18,356 bases of DNA from JANWKA01 sp035533815. GTDB taxonomy: Bacteria > Bacteroidota > Bacteroidia > Chitinophagales > Chitinophagaceae. Numbering within the stretch: position 1 is the first letter of the stretch; every line of letters starts with the position of its first letter. Below the pieces are notes generated by a model. It saw only the letters and a list, made by a program, of their open reading frames with translations, was not told where the DNA came from and did no database searches. The position numbers and the translations under genes are program-made. Shown piece after piece: positions 1 to 6,192 of the stretch. The DNA lies in contig DATLTB010000049.1 of assembly GCA_035533815.1 (NCBI GenBank), positions 1 through 18,356 on the forward strand, in the 5' to 3' direction.

Positions 1-392
1 TATTACTATGCGATCGTAACAGTTCAATATCCCTGATATCTTATCTGAATATCTCTCATTTAGAAGTTCCATTTTTTTTATACTAATTTAACGATTTCTT
101 AAAATCGTTAAATTTTGGTTCTGGCTTTGCCAGGTTAGGATTTAAAATTTAATTCTATTAATTTGACGCATTTAAGTCGTATATGCAACTTTGGACGAAA
201 AGGGTATAATAAATATATTTATGATACAAGAGGAATTTATCGTCTTTCCCATTTAGTAAAATGCAATCAATTTACATCCAAATAGGTGCACTTATTTGTT
301 GAATTCACATATCAAAAATTAAAATAAAGTTTTCGCTTGATATTCTGGAATATCCACACATTCTTAGTAGGTAGCATTAAAATATAAAGTAT
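1..392. other. AT-rich gene-free stretch upstream of the LamG lipoprotein
   Basis: No open frame of useful length is seen on either strand. The stretch is much richer in A and T than the core genes to the right. It contains a long inverted repeat (85-114, listed separately) and a small perfect hairpin, CTGGC/GCCAG with a TTT loop, at 121-133. A short frame opening with ATG at 221 stops after 11 codons and is not supported. No TAnnTTTG box was found directly before the gene at 393, so its promoter is not identified. Confidence 0.6.
85..114. repeat. Perfect AT-rich inverted repeat (13-bp arms, 4-nt loop)
   Basis: AATTTAACGATTT (85-97) is perfectly complementary to AAATCGTTAAATT (102-114) with the loop CTTA. 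The hairpin is flanked by T-rich sequence on the left and by TTGG on the right, without a clean U-tract on either strand. It could be a weak bidirectional terminator of an upstream gene lying outside the window, or an operator-like palindrome. The repeat itself is seen directly; its role is inference. Confidence 0.5.
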
Positions 393-1442
393 ATGAAAAA
401 GTTATCACTTAGTATCGTTACAATTCTTATTGCTTTATGTATATATACGACTTCATGCCAAAAACAAGTAAACTATTTGCCTCAAATTGATTCATTAAAA
501 TTGTCATTATCTCTATTACAATTAAGATTTGATTCACTTTCTACTGCATTGACAACTACTAATCTAAACTTTGGAAATCTAACTGTAACAGTTGACTCTC
601 TGAAAACTCAGATTACTTTAATAATAGTTCAGATAAATCAATTGAATATTCAGCTTACTTCAACAAATGTCAATGTTACTTCAATCAATTCTCAAATTTC
701 TATCTTAACTCAACAATATAAAACTTTATTAGCAGAATTAAATGCCATTCTACAACAGCTAACAAGTCTTCCTTCAAGCCTTACGAATGGTTTATTGGCA
801 TATTATCCATTTACAGGAAATGCAAATGATAGTAGTGGTAATGGAAACAATGGAACAGTGCAAGGAGCTATCTTAGCTACTGATAGATTTGGAAATCTAA
901 ATTCAGCATATCAATTTGGAACAAATGAAAATATTATTGTTACTACTCCTTCACAAAGTTTGAATTTAGTAGGTAGTTTTAGTATTTCAACTTGGTTCTA
1001 TTTAGATTCACTTGCTACAAGTTTTAATGCGTCAATGCTTCTTTCAAAATGTTATAATGAAGGAAATGATGGTTGGACGTTAGGGATATGGAATCCTAAT
1101 CATAATTTTACATCCCAAATTGTTAATTATCAGACTAACAATCAATTCAATACAAATACTTATCCAGGCATAGCTGGAATTGTATCCGCACAAGAATGGT
1201 ATAACTTTGTAGTTACATACAATTCACAAACTCAAATTCTTCAGTATTTCATAAATGGTCAATTAGTTTCCTCTATAAGTATATTGTTTAATACAATTTC
1301 AAATTCACGACCAATTACAATTGGGTATGAATTTGATCAATTTGGAACTTATAATGATTATTTTAGAGGAGAAATTGATGATATCAGAATCTATAACCGA
1401 GTCCTAAGTAGTCAAGAGGTACAATATTTAGCATTCCACTAA
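393..1442 (+). CDS. Surface lipoprotein with coiled coil and C-terminal LamG-like (concanavalin-fold) domain
   Basis: The 349-residue product starts with a lipoprotein signal peptide: basic MKK, a hydrophobic run, and a lipobox ending in Cys22 (TTSC). Residues about 30-127 show spaced Leu/Ile/Val with many Ser, Thr, Asn and Gln, as in a long coiled-coil stalk. Residues about 134-349 match the LamG/jellyroll type found in Bacteroidota: LLAYYPFTGNANDSSGNGNNG at the front, a WFYLDS strand, and the closing EIDDIRIYNRVLS motif. Such domains usually bind glycans or act as adhesion modules; no catalytic residues are visible. It is probably lipid-anchored and may be surface-exposed. Base composition is far more AT-rich than the genes from 2165 onward, and the gene lies on the island side of a tRNA fragment, so acquisition by transfer is likely. 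The start at 393 is chosen because the signal peptide begins there. The specific ligand is unknown. Confidence 0.85.
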   Translation: MKKLSLSIVTILIALCIYTTSCQKQVNYLPQIDSLKLSLSLLQLRFDSLSTALTTTNLNFGNLTVTVDSLKTQITLIIVQINQLNIQLTSTNVNVTSINSQISILTQQYKTLLAELNAILQQLTSLPSSLTNGLLAYYPFTGNANDSSGNGNNGTVQGAILATDRFGNLNSAYQFGTNENIIVTTPSQSLNLVGSFSISTWFYLDSLATSFNASMLLSKCYNEGNDGWTLGIWNPNHNFTSQIVNYQTNNQFNTNTYPGIAGIVSAQEWYNFVVTYNSQTQILQYFINGQLVSSISILFNTISNSRPITIGYEFDQFGTYNDYFRGEIDDIRIYNRVLSSQEVQYLAFH

Positions 1443-1835
1443 TTTCCTCTAAAAATATTTAATTACGCATTGCTTTGCTTTGTTGATGTTATTAAAAATA
1501 ATAAAATTTCCTCTGCACACTCGAAGTGTAAGCCTATGTCCTTATAAAAAGGTAGGCAACTGACTTTGGTACAGATCCACCACAAATGATTTGAAGGATA
1601 TGTCTGACATCTCCTTAGGTGGTCCTGCCACCATCACTCTAACAGCTTGCGGATGATTCCGCTTCAAGGCACACACTAAGGGGTCCGAAAAATTTGAGAA
1701 TGGATTTTATCCAAATAGATGGGGAATTCCGGGGTTTACTTTATAATTGGCTTTGTATGCTTTTGTGTGCAAATTGTGTGCAAATGGCTTTTAAAATAAT
1801 TCCAATAAATCGGATGAAACCCTTACCCATACCGT
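1443..1835. other. Gene-poor stretch with short hairpins and a compositionally distinct patch
   Basis: No convincing gene is present. Positions about 1515-1700 are less AT-rich than their flanks and hold three small perfect hairpins: ACACT/AGTGT (1517-1529), GGTGG/CCACC (1618-1632) and GCGGA/TCCGC (near 1650). The minus strand keeps an open frame through this patch, ending at a TAA at 1542-1544, but I recognise no protein family in it. It may be a remnant of a lost element gene or a structured RNA. Positions 1753-1784 carry tandem 11-bp repeats, listed separately. Confidence 0.4.
1753..1784. repeat. Tandem 11-bp repeats, left of the tRNA-Asn fragment (arm-type-like)
   Basis: Two identical units TTGTGTGCAAA lie head to tail at 1763-1773 and 1774-1784, preceded by a partial unit TTGTATGC at 1753-1760. 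Starts are 10 and 11 bp apart, one helical turn. The same consensus, TTGTRTGCAAA, recurs in the same orientation on the other side of the tRNA fragment (1974-1995). Direct repeats at helical spacing beside a tRNA-derived core are typical of arm-binding sites of tyrosine recombinases; that reading is inference. Confidence 0.55.
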
Positions 1836-1836
1836 G

Positions 1837-1878
1837 CTCCCCCTGCTGGACTTGAACCAGCGACCCTCTGATTAACAG
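1837..1878 (-). pseudogene. 3' fragment of a tRNA-Asn (GUU) gene; probable attachment-site core
   Basis: Read on the minus strand, the 42 nt contain the anticodon loop CTGTTAA (anticodon GTT), the 3' anticodon-stem strand TCAGA, a GGGTC variable loop, a perfect T-arm (GCTGG, loop TTCAAGT, CCAGC), the 3' acceptor strand AGGGGGA and discriminator G. This is the complete 3' part of a tRNA-Asn. The 5' half is absent: sequence upstream of position 32 (TTACTATTG) cannot pair with TCAGA and has no D-arm. The break sits exactly at the anticodon loop, the usual crossover point for integrases that target tRNA genes. No CCA is encoded. It cannot yield a functional tRNA; an intact tRNA-Asn must lie elsewhere. 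The fragment is read directly, the att role is inferred. Confidence 0.8.
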
Positions 1879-1973
1879 CAATAGTAAATTCATTTTGCGA
1901 ATATTACTTTTGGCAAAATTTAATATTAAATTGCTCGGAAAATGTTCTTTGTTTCTACTTGTTAAATTCTTCA

Positions 1974-1995
1974 ATGTATGCAAATTGTATGCAAT
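1974..1995. repeat. Tandem 11-bp repeats, right of the tRNA-Asn fragment (arm-type-like)
   Basis: Units ATGTATGCAAA (1974-1984) and TTGTATGCAAT (1985-1995) abut with an 11-bp period. They match the consensus TTGTRTGCAAA of the repeats at 1763-1784, in the same orientation, with the 42-nt tRNA core between the two sets (51 bp to the left set, 95 bp to this one). Confidence 0.55.
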
Positions 1996-2043
1996 TATAG
2001 AAACACCTTCGAATTATTCTATTATAAATAATTGATTTACAAG

Positions 2044-2117
2044 TGGTCCCAACTGGATTTGAACCAGTGACTCCCTGATTATGAGTCAGGTGCTCTAACC
2101 AGCTGAGCTATGGGACC
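2044..2117 (-). tRNA. tRNA with CAU anticodon (elongator Met, or Ile2 if lysidine-modified)
   Basis: The minus strand gives a complete 74-nt cloverleaf: acceptor GGTCCCA/TGGGACC, D-arm GCTC/GAGC, anticodon stem CCTGA/TCAGG around the loop CTCATAA, variable loop GAGTC, T-arm ACTGG/CCAGT with loop TTCAAAT, and discriminator A. CCA is not encoded. The anticodon CAT with a perfect 1-72 pair excludes initiator tRNA; elongator tRNA-Met and TilS-modified tRNA-Ile2 cannot be told apart confidently by eye. It marks the edge between the AT-rich left end and the core genome. Confidence 0.93.
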
Positions 2118-2164
2118 TCCCTTATCTGTTGATAAGAGACAATAAAGGATGTCAAAATTAATAA

Positions 2165-3745
2165 TTAGGGAGCAATTGCTGGATTTTTTCTCCCGGATAT
2201 ATTTTTCAAAAGAATAAAAGGAGGGCCCTGCGTCCAGTTAAAGGGCGATTTTATATTGGATGGTCCGATTGAGAAATTGCCGAGAATAATATCTGGTTTT
2301 CCATCCCCATCAATATCTCCTACATCCATTGATATCCATCGTCCTAATTGAAAAATGGGTAATGAATATGGTTTAAAATGGAAATTACCTTCATTTTCCA
2401 GGTATACAAAGCTTTCCTGAGGCTGTCTGGCATAATCTGCAAAAAATGAAATTGCAGCTATGTCAAGCCTGCCATTATGCTGGAAATCCCTGGCTACTGC
2501 TTTATAACAGCCATTAATTGGGAAAAAGTATTTCTGCTTGAAATGATCATGTCCATCATTAAGGAAAATATAAACCCCGTGATATTTTTTCAATATCCTG
2601 GAATAATCAGAATTATCTCCGCAGGTATATAGGATATCCGGATATCCATCTCCATTGAAATCATCCAGTTCAAAATAAGTGGAACCATTAATTGGCGGAA
2701 AGTGTAACAATCTTTTTTCTTCAAAATTTCCGTTGCCTTTGTTTTTATACAGGAACAAACTTTCATCCCCTTGTGCGAAAAGCACCCAGATATCCGGTAA
2801 GCCGGTTTTGGGATTCGGCCGGATATAAGCTTTGATCGCCCCGGGCTGTGCTCTGAGCAAGTGTTTTATATATTTTCCGTTGCCCATATTTTCCAACCAA
2901 AATAACTCTCCAGTCTGATTTCCGAAATCACAAACCAACAAATCCTTTTTTCCGTCATTGTTAAGGTCTGCTTCAAGGATCTGGACCGGCCGGTGAAGAC
3001 TGTCCTGTAAGTTAGATGCGGGAATAGCAATTTTGTTATTGCCCAGCACATCCAGTTCCTGAATACTGCCCACATGTTGTTCGGTGGGGCGCATGATACC
3101 GATATCCGTCAGGATACCCTTTCGTGGACCTGGTAGATTGGCACCTTCCGGAAAGTTGATCCAGGTAACCGGAGAATTGCTTCGGGCAGATGATTGGAAA
3201 TGCAGGTTCTTATCAAAAACCCTTATCTGGTTGTCCAATCCATCACATATGTAAACACAATGATTTCCAGGATCAATTTTTACACAACAGGTGACCGGGG
3301 GGTGGGTAAGGCGGAAATCTGGGATTTCCACCGCAAATACTTTAAGTCCCATGGTAATGGAATCCTTTCTTTGCTGAGGCAATGGCTTTTCCGGGGCCAG
3401 CGTTTGATAATAATCTACGATGGCCTTCCATTGTTCTGGAGTTAATTCGGGTTTAGAAGGGTAAAAATATTTGGGCAGGTTTGGGTTATTCTTCTCATAA
3501 TTATATGGAAGAAATCCAAAATGAAATATCCCCAACCTGGGACCCATCCCCGGCAGGATGTGGAACATCCAGGTATTTTTATCGGCCAGATCGGGTTGCG
3601 GGAACATATGACATGAGGCACAATATGTTTTTGCCAGGTTTTCACCGTGTTTGATTTCTTCTTTATCTGTTGTTGGAGTTGTTGAATGACAGGCAATCAA
3701 AAGCAGTATCAAAAACGGGAAAGCATGTAAAGGGGACAATCTCAT
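2165..3745 (-). CDS. Lipoprotein with an N-terminal c-type haem site and VCBS/FG-GAP repeats
   Basis: The 526-residue product has a signal peptide with lipobox LIAC (Cys19). A single c-type haem motif CASCH follows at residues 42-46, with Met residues at 60 and 67 as possible distal ligands, giving a short cytochrome-c-like segment up to about residue 120. The rest resembles a beta-propeller with calcium-binding VCBS/FG-GAP loops: DLNNDGKKD (260-268), DFNGDGYPD (362-370), a degenerate DFQHNGRLD (420-428) and DIDGDGKPD (477-485). It is expected to be lipid-anchored in the envelope and to receive electrons or sense redox state, but no enzymatic site is visible. It stands alone: the next minus-strand gene ends 656 bp upstream, and the tRNA follows downstream. 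A 6-bp hairpin (TTCCAC/GTGGAA, 3765-3781) lies in the presumed leader. The start at 3745 fits the signal peptide. Confidence 0.85.
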   Translation of the reverse strand: MRLSPLHAFPFLILLLIACHSTTPTTDKEEIKHGENLAKTYCASCHMFPQPDLADKNTWMFHILPGMGPRLGIFHFGFLPYNYEKNNPNLPKYFYPSKPELTPEQWKAIVDYYQTLAPEKPLPQQRKDSITMGLKVFAVEIPDFRLTHPPVTCCVKIDPGNHCVYICDGLDNQIRVFDKNLHFQSSARSNSPVTWINFPEGANLPGPRKGILTDIGIMRPTEQHVGSIQELDVLGNNKIAIPASNLQDSLHRPVQILEADLNNDGKKDLLVCDFGNQTGELFWLENMGNGKYIKHLLRAQPGAIKAYIRPNPKTGLPDIWVLFAQGDESLFLYKNKGNGNFEEKRLLHFPPINGSTYFELDDFNGDGYPDILYTCGDNSDYSRILKKYHGVYIFLNDGHDHFKQKYFFPINGCYKAVARDFQHNGRLDIAAISFFADYARQPQESFVYLENEGNFHFKPYSLPIFQLGRWISMDVGDIDGDGKPDIILGNFSIGPSNIKSPFNWTQGPPFILLKNISGRKNPAIAP

Positions 3746-4401
3746 CGGTTCAACTTAAGGGAATTTCCACTAATGGTGGAATCCAGATTTTGTTAAGCAA
3801 AAAGTCTTTATTTAAGCGTTCAGATTTAATAGCCTGACTGCATTACCATGAAATATTATTTTCAGTTAGGGAGGGTTATTGATTAACATGGATTACAGAA
3901 AAGCCTAACTTGTATTTGCTGATCTTGGATTCATGGGATTCCAGGAGCAATATACATAATTCCACTTAAGTCCCTGATTCGGCATTCTGGAAACCGGTAA
4001 GGTCAATCCGGTTGGTTTATTCAGGTTATCTGAGGGACAATTGAACACCTTCCTGACCTACTGAAAAATTATCCATGTCTGGAATGCCAGGTTTTTGGAT
4101 CTGCCTTTCCCCCTGGAATTAATCCGGAAACCCTGTTCCGGTATTTTGAATTCAAGAAATACAAAGCGAGTACCATTCAATATAGACCGGATCTTTCAGC
4201 TCCTGAATAAAATAGGGGTTGGAATTGTAGGTAGGTTTTTTGACTGGGCTTATTAATCCAATCCTATAGGACACCGAAAGCCAGTTTCCCGGGTATTGAC
4301 GCAATATCTCTTAAGCAACCCCATACCCTATTTGGATTATTTGGCTGAGATCCCTGGTCCAAAAAGTGTATAAAAGAAAAATCTACTTCGTTGAAAAACA
4401 A
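3746..4401. other. Long intergenic stretch, possibly holding decayed coding sequence
   Basis: About 650 bp without a supported gene. On the plus strand a 58-codon frame without a start codon runs from 4034 to the TAA at 4208-4210, and a second frame just upstream (from about 3981 to a TGA near 4063) reads GILETGKVNPVGLFRLSEGQ at its front. Both have protein-like composition and could be parts of one gene broken by frameshifts, but I do not recognise the family. Next to the haem lipoprotein, TTCCAC (3765-3770) and GTGGAA (3776-3781) form a small hairpin. No promoter is evident. Confidence 0.3.
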
Positions 4402-4650
4402 TTATTTCACTTCCTCAAATTCAATATATTCCCCTTCCTTTTCAATAGGAGGTCCGGGCTGGGGTGGAGGATTATTCGAAGGGGTTTGCTGTTGTTGGCG
4501 GAACTGATCCTGCATATTGCGGTGGACATCATGCATTTGTTTACGGATGTGTTTTGTGGAACGGTAAACCGGCACAATGAATTCAACCACCAATTTGTAA
4601 ATGAGCCAGACAAAAAATAACTCAATTGCGTAGTCAAATATATTATACAT
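4402..4650 (-). CDS. DUF4834 family small membrane protein
   Basis: The 82-residue product has one N-terminal hydrophobic helix (residues about 6-28, FDYAIELFFVWLIYKLVVEF), a basic amphipathic stretch (YRSTKHIRKQMHDVHRNMQD), a Gln/Pro/Asn-rich linker and an acidic tail ending GEYIEFEEVK. This order of parts matches the Bacteroidota family DUF4834, whose function is unknown. A TATCTTTG -7 box lies 7 bp before the ATG, so it probably has its own short-leader promoter although the TM2 gene is only 91 bp upstream. The +1 shifted open frames over the same bases are shadows: only this frame gives the membrane helix and the family tail. Confidence 0.8.
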   Translation of the reverse strand: MYNIFDYAIELFFVWLIYKLVVEFIVPVYRSTKHIRKQMHDVHRNMQDQFRQQQQTPSNNPPPQPGPPIEKEGEYIEFEEVK

Positions 4651-4657
4651 AGGGGAT

Positions 4658-4665
4658 CAAAGATA
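4658..4665 (-). promoter_or_regulatory. Bacteroidota -7 box (TATCTTTG) for the DUF4834 gene
   Basis: The minus-strand sequence TATCTTTG matches the TAnnTTTG consensus of Bacteroidota primary-sigma promoters and ends 7 bp before the ATG at 4650. No convincing -33 TTTG was found at standard spacing. Confidence 0.55.
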
Positions 4666-4741
4666 AGGGAAATAGTTAATTTGGGCCTTTCAGGAAGGGT
4701 AATTTTGCATTTATATTAATAATTGCAGCTATTTCTCAGGG

Positions 4742-5110
4742 TTACCTTGGATTTGGGGGAAAGTTACCCGCCATTGCCGCCGATAGGGCGGCTTCCTGCT
4801 GATTGAATTCCAGGGTCAGCCGGCGGTAGTTGACCAGATCGATGATACTGCCGATAAAACAAAGTCCGAGAGTAAAAAAGAAAAGGATACCCATACCGAT
4901 CTGGTTGAGCATAAACCGTTGCAGACCGGGAAGCAAAAATAAGCTAACTATGCAGCAGATGAGAATGGTCTGGGGATCCCTTCTCCTTCCCTGATAAATC
5001 ATAAAAAAATTCCTATGCTGATCACTGGTCATCTCCCTGGTGATGTTTTGAAGGAACATCAATTCATCATGTTCAAGCCCGGGAAGGGTGGCAAAATAAT
5101 TGGGGTCCAT
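4742..5110 (-). CDS. TM2 domain-containing membrane protein
   Basis: The 122-residue product starts at the ATG giving MDPNYFATLPG; the open frame extends 58 codons further upstream, but that extension overlaps the DUF2752 gene in another frame and is not family-like. Residues 1-45 are soluble and charged (LEHDELMFLQNITREMTSDQ). Two membrane helices follow, at about 47-65 (ILICCIVSLFLLPGLQRFML) and 70-93, separated by GLQRFMLNQIGMG and closed by GSIIDLVNYRR. This is the TM2 arrangement: helix, short turn, helix, then a conserved Asp. The first helix begins 14 bp downstream of the preceding DUF2752 stop, so the two are very likely co-transcribed. The molecular role of bacterial TM2 proteins is not established. 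Confidence 0.8.
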   Translation of the reverse strand: MDPNYFATLPGLEHDELMFLQNITREMTSDQHRNFFMIYQGRRRDPQTILICCIVSLFLLPGLQRFMLNQIGMGILFFFTLGLCFIGSIIDLVNYRRLTLEFNQQEAALSAAMAGNFPPNPR

Positions 5111-5124
5111 AATAATTGGGCTTT

Positions 5125-5439
5125 TTAGGTGAAAAAAAGGCGGTATTGATATTTTGAAAGTATAAAAATCCGGTGAATTAATACCAAAAAAGCAAATATT
5201 CCCAGGGGATGGGTTTGTAAGGAGAGTAACAGGCTTCCATGAAGGAGATAGGAAACTGACCTGCCCAAACCACAGCCTGGGCAATACCGGAATCCCAGAA
5301 ATTTAAGGGGGCAGATGCTCAGGTGGGGATGGGAAGGATCTGTACCCGCCAGGTAAACCAAGCCACTTACCCAGCAAATCAGTTCAACATTCAACTGTTT
5401 CAGTTTGTTAACGAAAGCTCGAGGCCGGAGGGGGATCAT
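5125..5439 (-). CDS. DUF2752 domain-containing membrane protein
   Basis: The 104-residue product carries the DUF2752 hallmark CPLKFLGFRYCPGCGLGRSV (residues about 43-62), with the characteristic CPxK and CPGCGxxR elements, followed by a hydrophobic C-terminal segment (HPLGIFAFLVLIHRIFIL) typical of this small membrane family. A hydrophobic stretch before the motif (VELICWVSGLVYLAG) is probably the first membrane helix. It is the first gene of a pair with the TM2 gene, 14 bp downstream. A TAACTTTG -7 box lies 10 bp upstream of the ATG. The family function is unknown; the conserved cysteines suggest a metal or thiol role, which is inference. Confidence 0.8.
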   Translation of the reverse strand: MIPLRPRAFVNKLKQLNVELICWVSGLVYLAGTDPSHPHLSICPLKFLGFRYCPGCGLGRSVSYLLHGSLLLSLQTHPLGIFAFLVLIHRIFILSKYQYRLFFT

Positions 5440-5449
5440 GTTGTGGGAA

Positions 5450-5457
5450 CAAAGTTA
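5450..5457 (-). promoter_or_regulatory. Bacteroidota -7 box (TAACTTTG) for the DUF2752-TM2 pair
   Basis: The minus-strand TAACTTTG fits TAnnTTTG and ends 10 bp before the DUF2752 start codon, giving a very short leader. An upstream TTGG on the minus strand (5472-5475) is closer than the usual -33 spacing, so only the -7 element is claimed. Confidence 0.5.
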
Positions 5458-5650
5458 ACTTTTGGAGAATTCCAATTTTTGACTTTTTTAGGTAAATCTT
5501 ATAAAGCCATATTTAGCTTCAAAATTAAATGTGTAATATGATGATTTAAAGTGAATAAATAATGAGGAATGGGCTACAGATCATGCCTTTTCCGGGAATC
5601 TGGTTCCGATAAAGATTTTTGAAAACAAGTTCATATAATATAAAATAGCT

Positions 5651-5658
5651 TACATTTG
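5651..5658 (+). promoter_or_regulatory. Bacteroidota -7 box (TACATTTG) of the rimP-nusA-infB operon
   Basis: TACATTTG fits TAnnTTTG. A transcript would start near 5662 and have a leader of about 55 nt that contains the 5680-5704 hairpin. A TTTTTG at 5616-5621 lies too far upstream for standard -33 spacing. Confidence 0.55.
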
Positions 5659-5679
5659 CACCAGAAATAAAGGCATTTG

Positions 5680-5704
5680 GAAGGGGACAGAAATTGTCCC
5701 CTTC
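5680..5704 (+). promoter_or_regulatory. Strong leader hairpin 12 bp upstream of rimP
   Basis: GAAGGGGACA (5680-5689) and TGTCCCCTTC (5695-5704) form a perfect 10-bp stem with the 5-nt loop GAAAT, followed by TTATTT (5705-5710) and then the rimP ATG at 5717. The shape resembles an intrinsic terminator or attenuator placed inside the operon leader; it could instead be a protein-binding or stability element. The structure is seen in the sequence; the regulatory role is inference. Confidence 0.6.
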
Positions 5705-5716
5705 TTATTTCAGGCA

Positions 5717-6187
5717 ATGGAAAACGAGGAGCAAATCAGCCGGATCTTGGAAATGACCGGACAAATCCTGAAAAACAGTCCGGAATATTTTGTGGTGGAG
5801 GTAAGGATTAGGCCAACTGGAAATGTTAAGATATTCATTGATGGGGATAATGGGGTGGACATCCGGAAATTAACAGAAGTAAACCGGTTTCTTTACCGGC
5901 AGTTCCTGGATTCAGGGTTATTCCAAAATGATGAGTTTTCCCTGGAAGTATCTTCTCCAGGGCTGGAAGAACCCCTCAGGCTACTGAGACAATACCGGAA
6001 GAACATTGGCCGTAGAGTGGAAGTCGAATTGGAAGATGGTTCAGTAAAAGAAGGAATACTCATGCAGGCCGATGAATCGGGGATCAGTTTGGAAATGAGC
6101 ATTGGCAAACAAAAGATCAGGCAGCAGGTATTAATATCCTTTGATCAAATCAGGCATACCAGGGTGTCTGTTGTATTTAAAAATTAA
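5717..6187 (+). CDS. rimP: Ribosome maturation factor RimP
   Basis: The 156-residue product helps 30S subunit maturation in the cytoplasm. The family signature LEVSSPGLEEPL (residues 76-87) is present, within the N-terminal alpha/beta domain that begins with an acidic helix and the strand FVVEVRIRPTGNVKIFIDGD with following GVDI (ordinarily GV[ST]I). The C-terminal part (residues about 91-156) has the small beta-barrel pattern with IGRRVEVELEDGSVKEGIL. Length is typical. It is the first gene of the rimP-nusA-infB cluster conserved across bacteria; nusA begins 5 bp after its stop. The start at 5717 is placed just after the leader hairpin. Confidence 0.96.
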   Translation: MENEEQISRILEMTGQILKNSPEYFVVEVRIRPTGNVKIFIDGDNGVDIRKLTEVNRFLYRQFLDSGLFQNDEFSLEVSSPGLEEPLRLLRQYRKNIGRRVEVELEDGSVKEGILMQADESGISLEMSIGKQKIRQQVLISFDQIRHTRVSVVFKN

Positions 6188-6192
6188 ATCAG

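Noticed and set aside
1741..1983. 80-codon minus-strand open frame across the tRNA fragment
   Set aside because: Its middle is the translated tRNA-Asn 3' end and its two ends are the 11-bp repeats. No family resemblance, so it is an accidental frame over att-like DNA.
4697..4712. Plus-strand TAATTTTGC box
   Set aside because: No plus-strand gene follows it; the next plus-strand gene is about 1 kb away behind its own box.
5111..5284. 58-codon upstream extension of the TM2 gene
   Set aside because: It overlaps the DUF2752 gene in another frame and resembles no TM2 N-terminus; the ATG at 5110 directly follows the DUF2752 stop.
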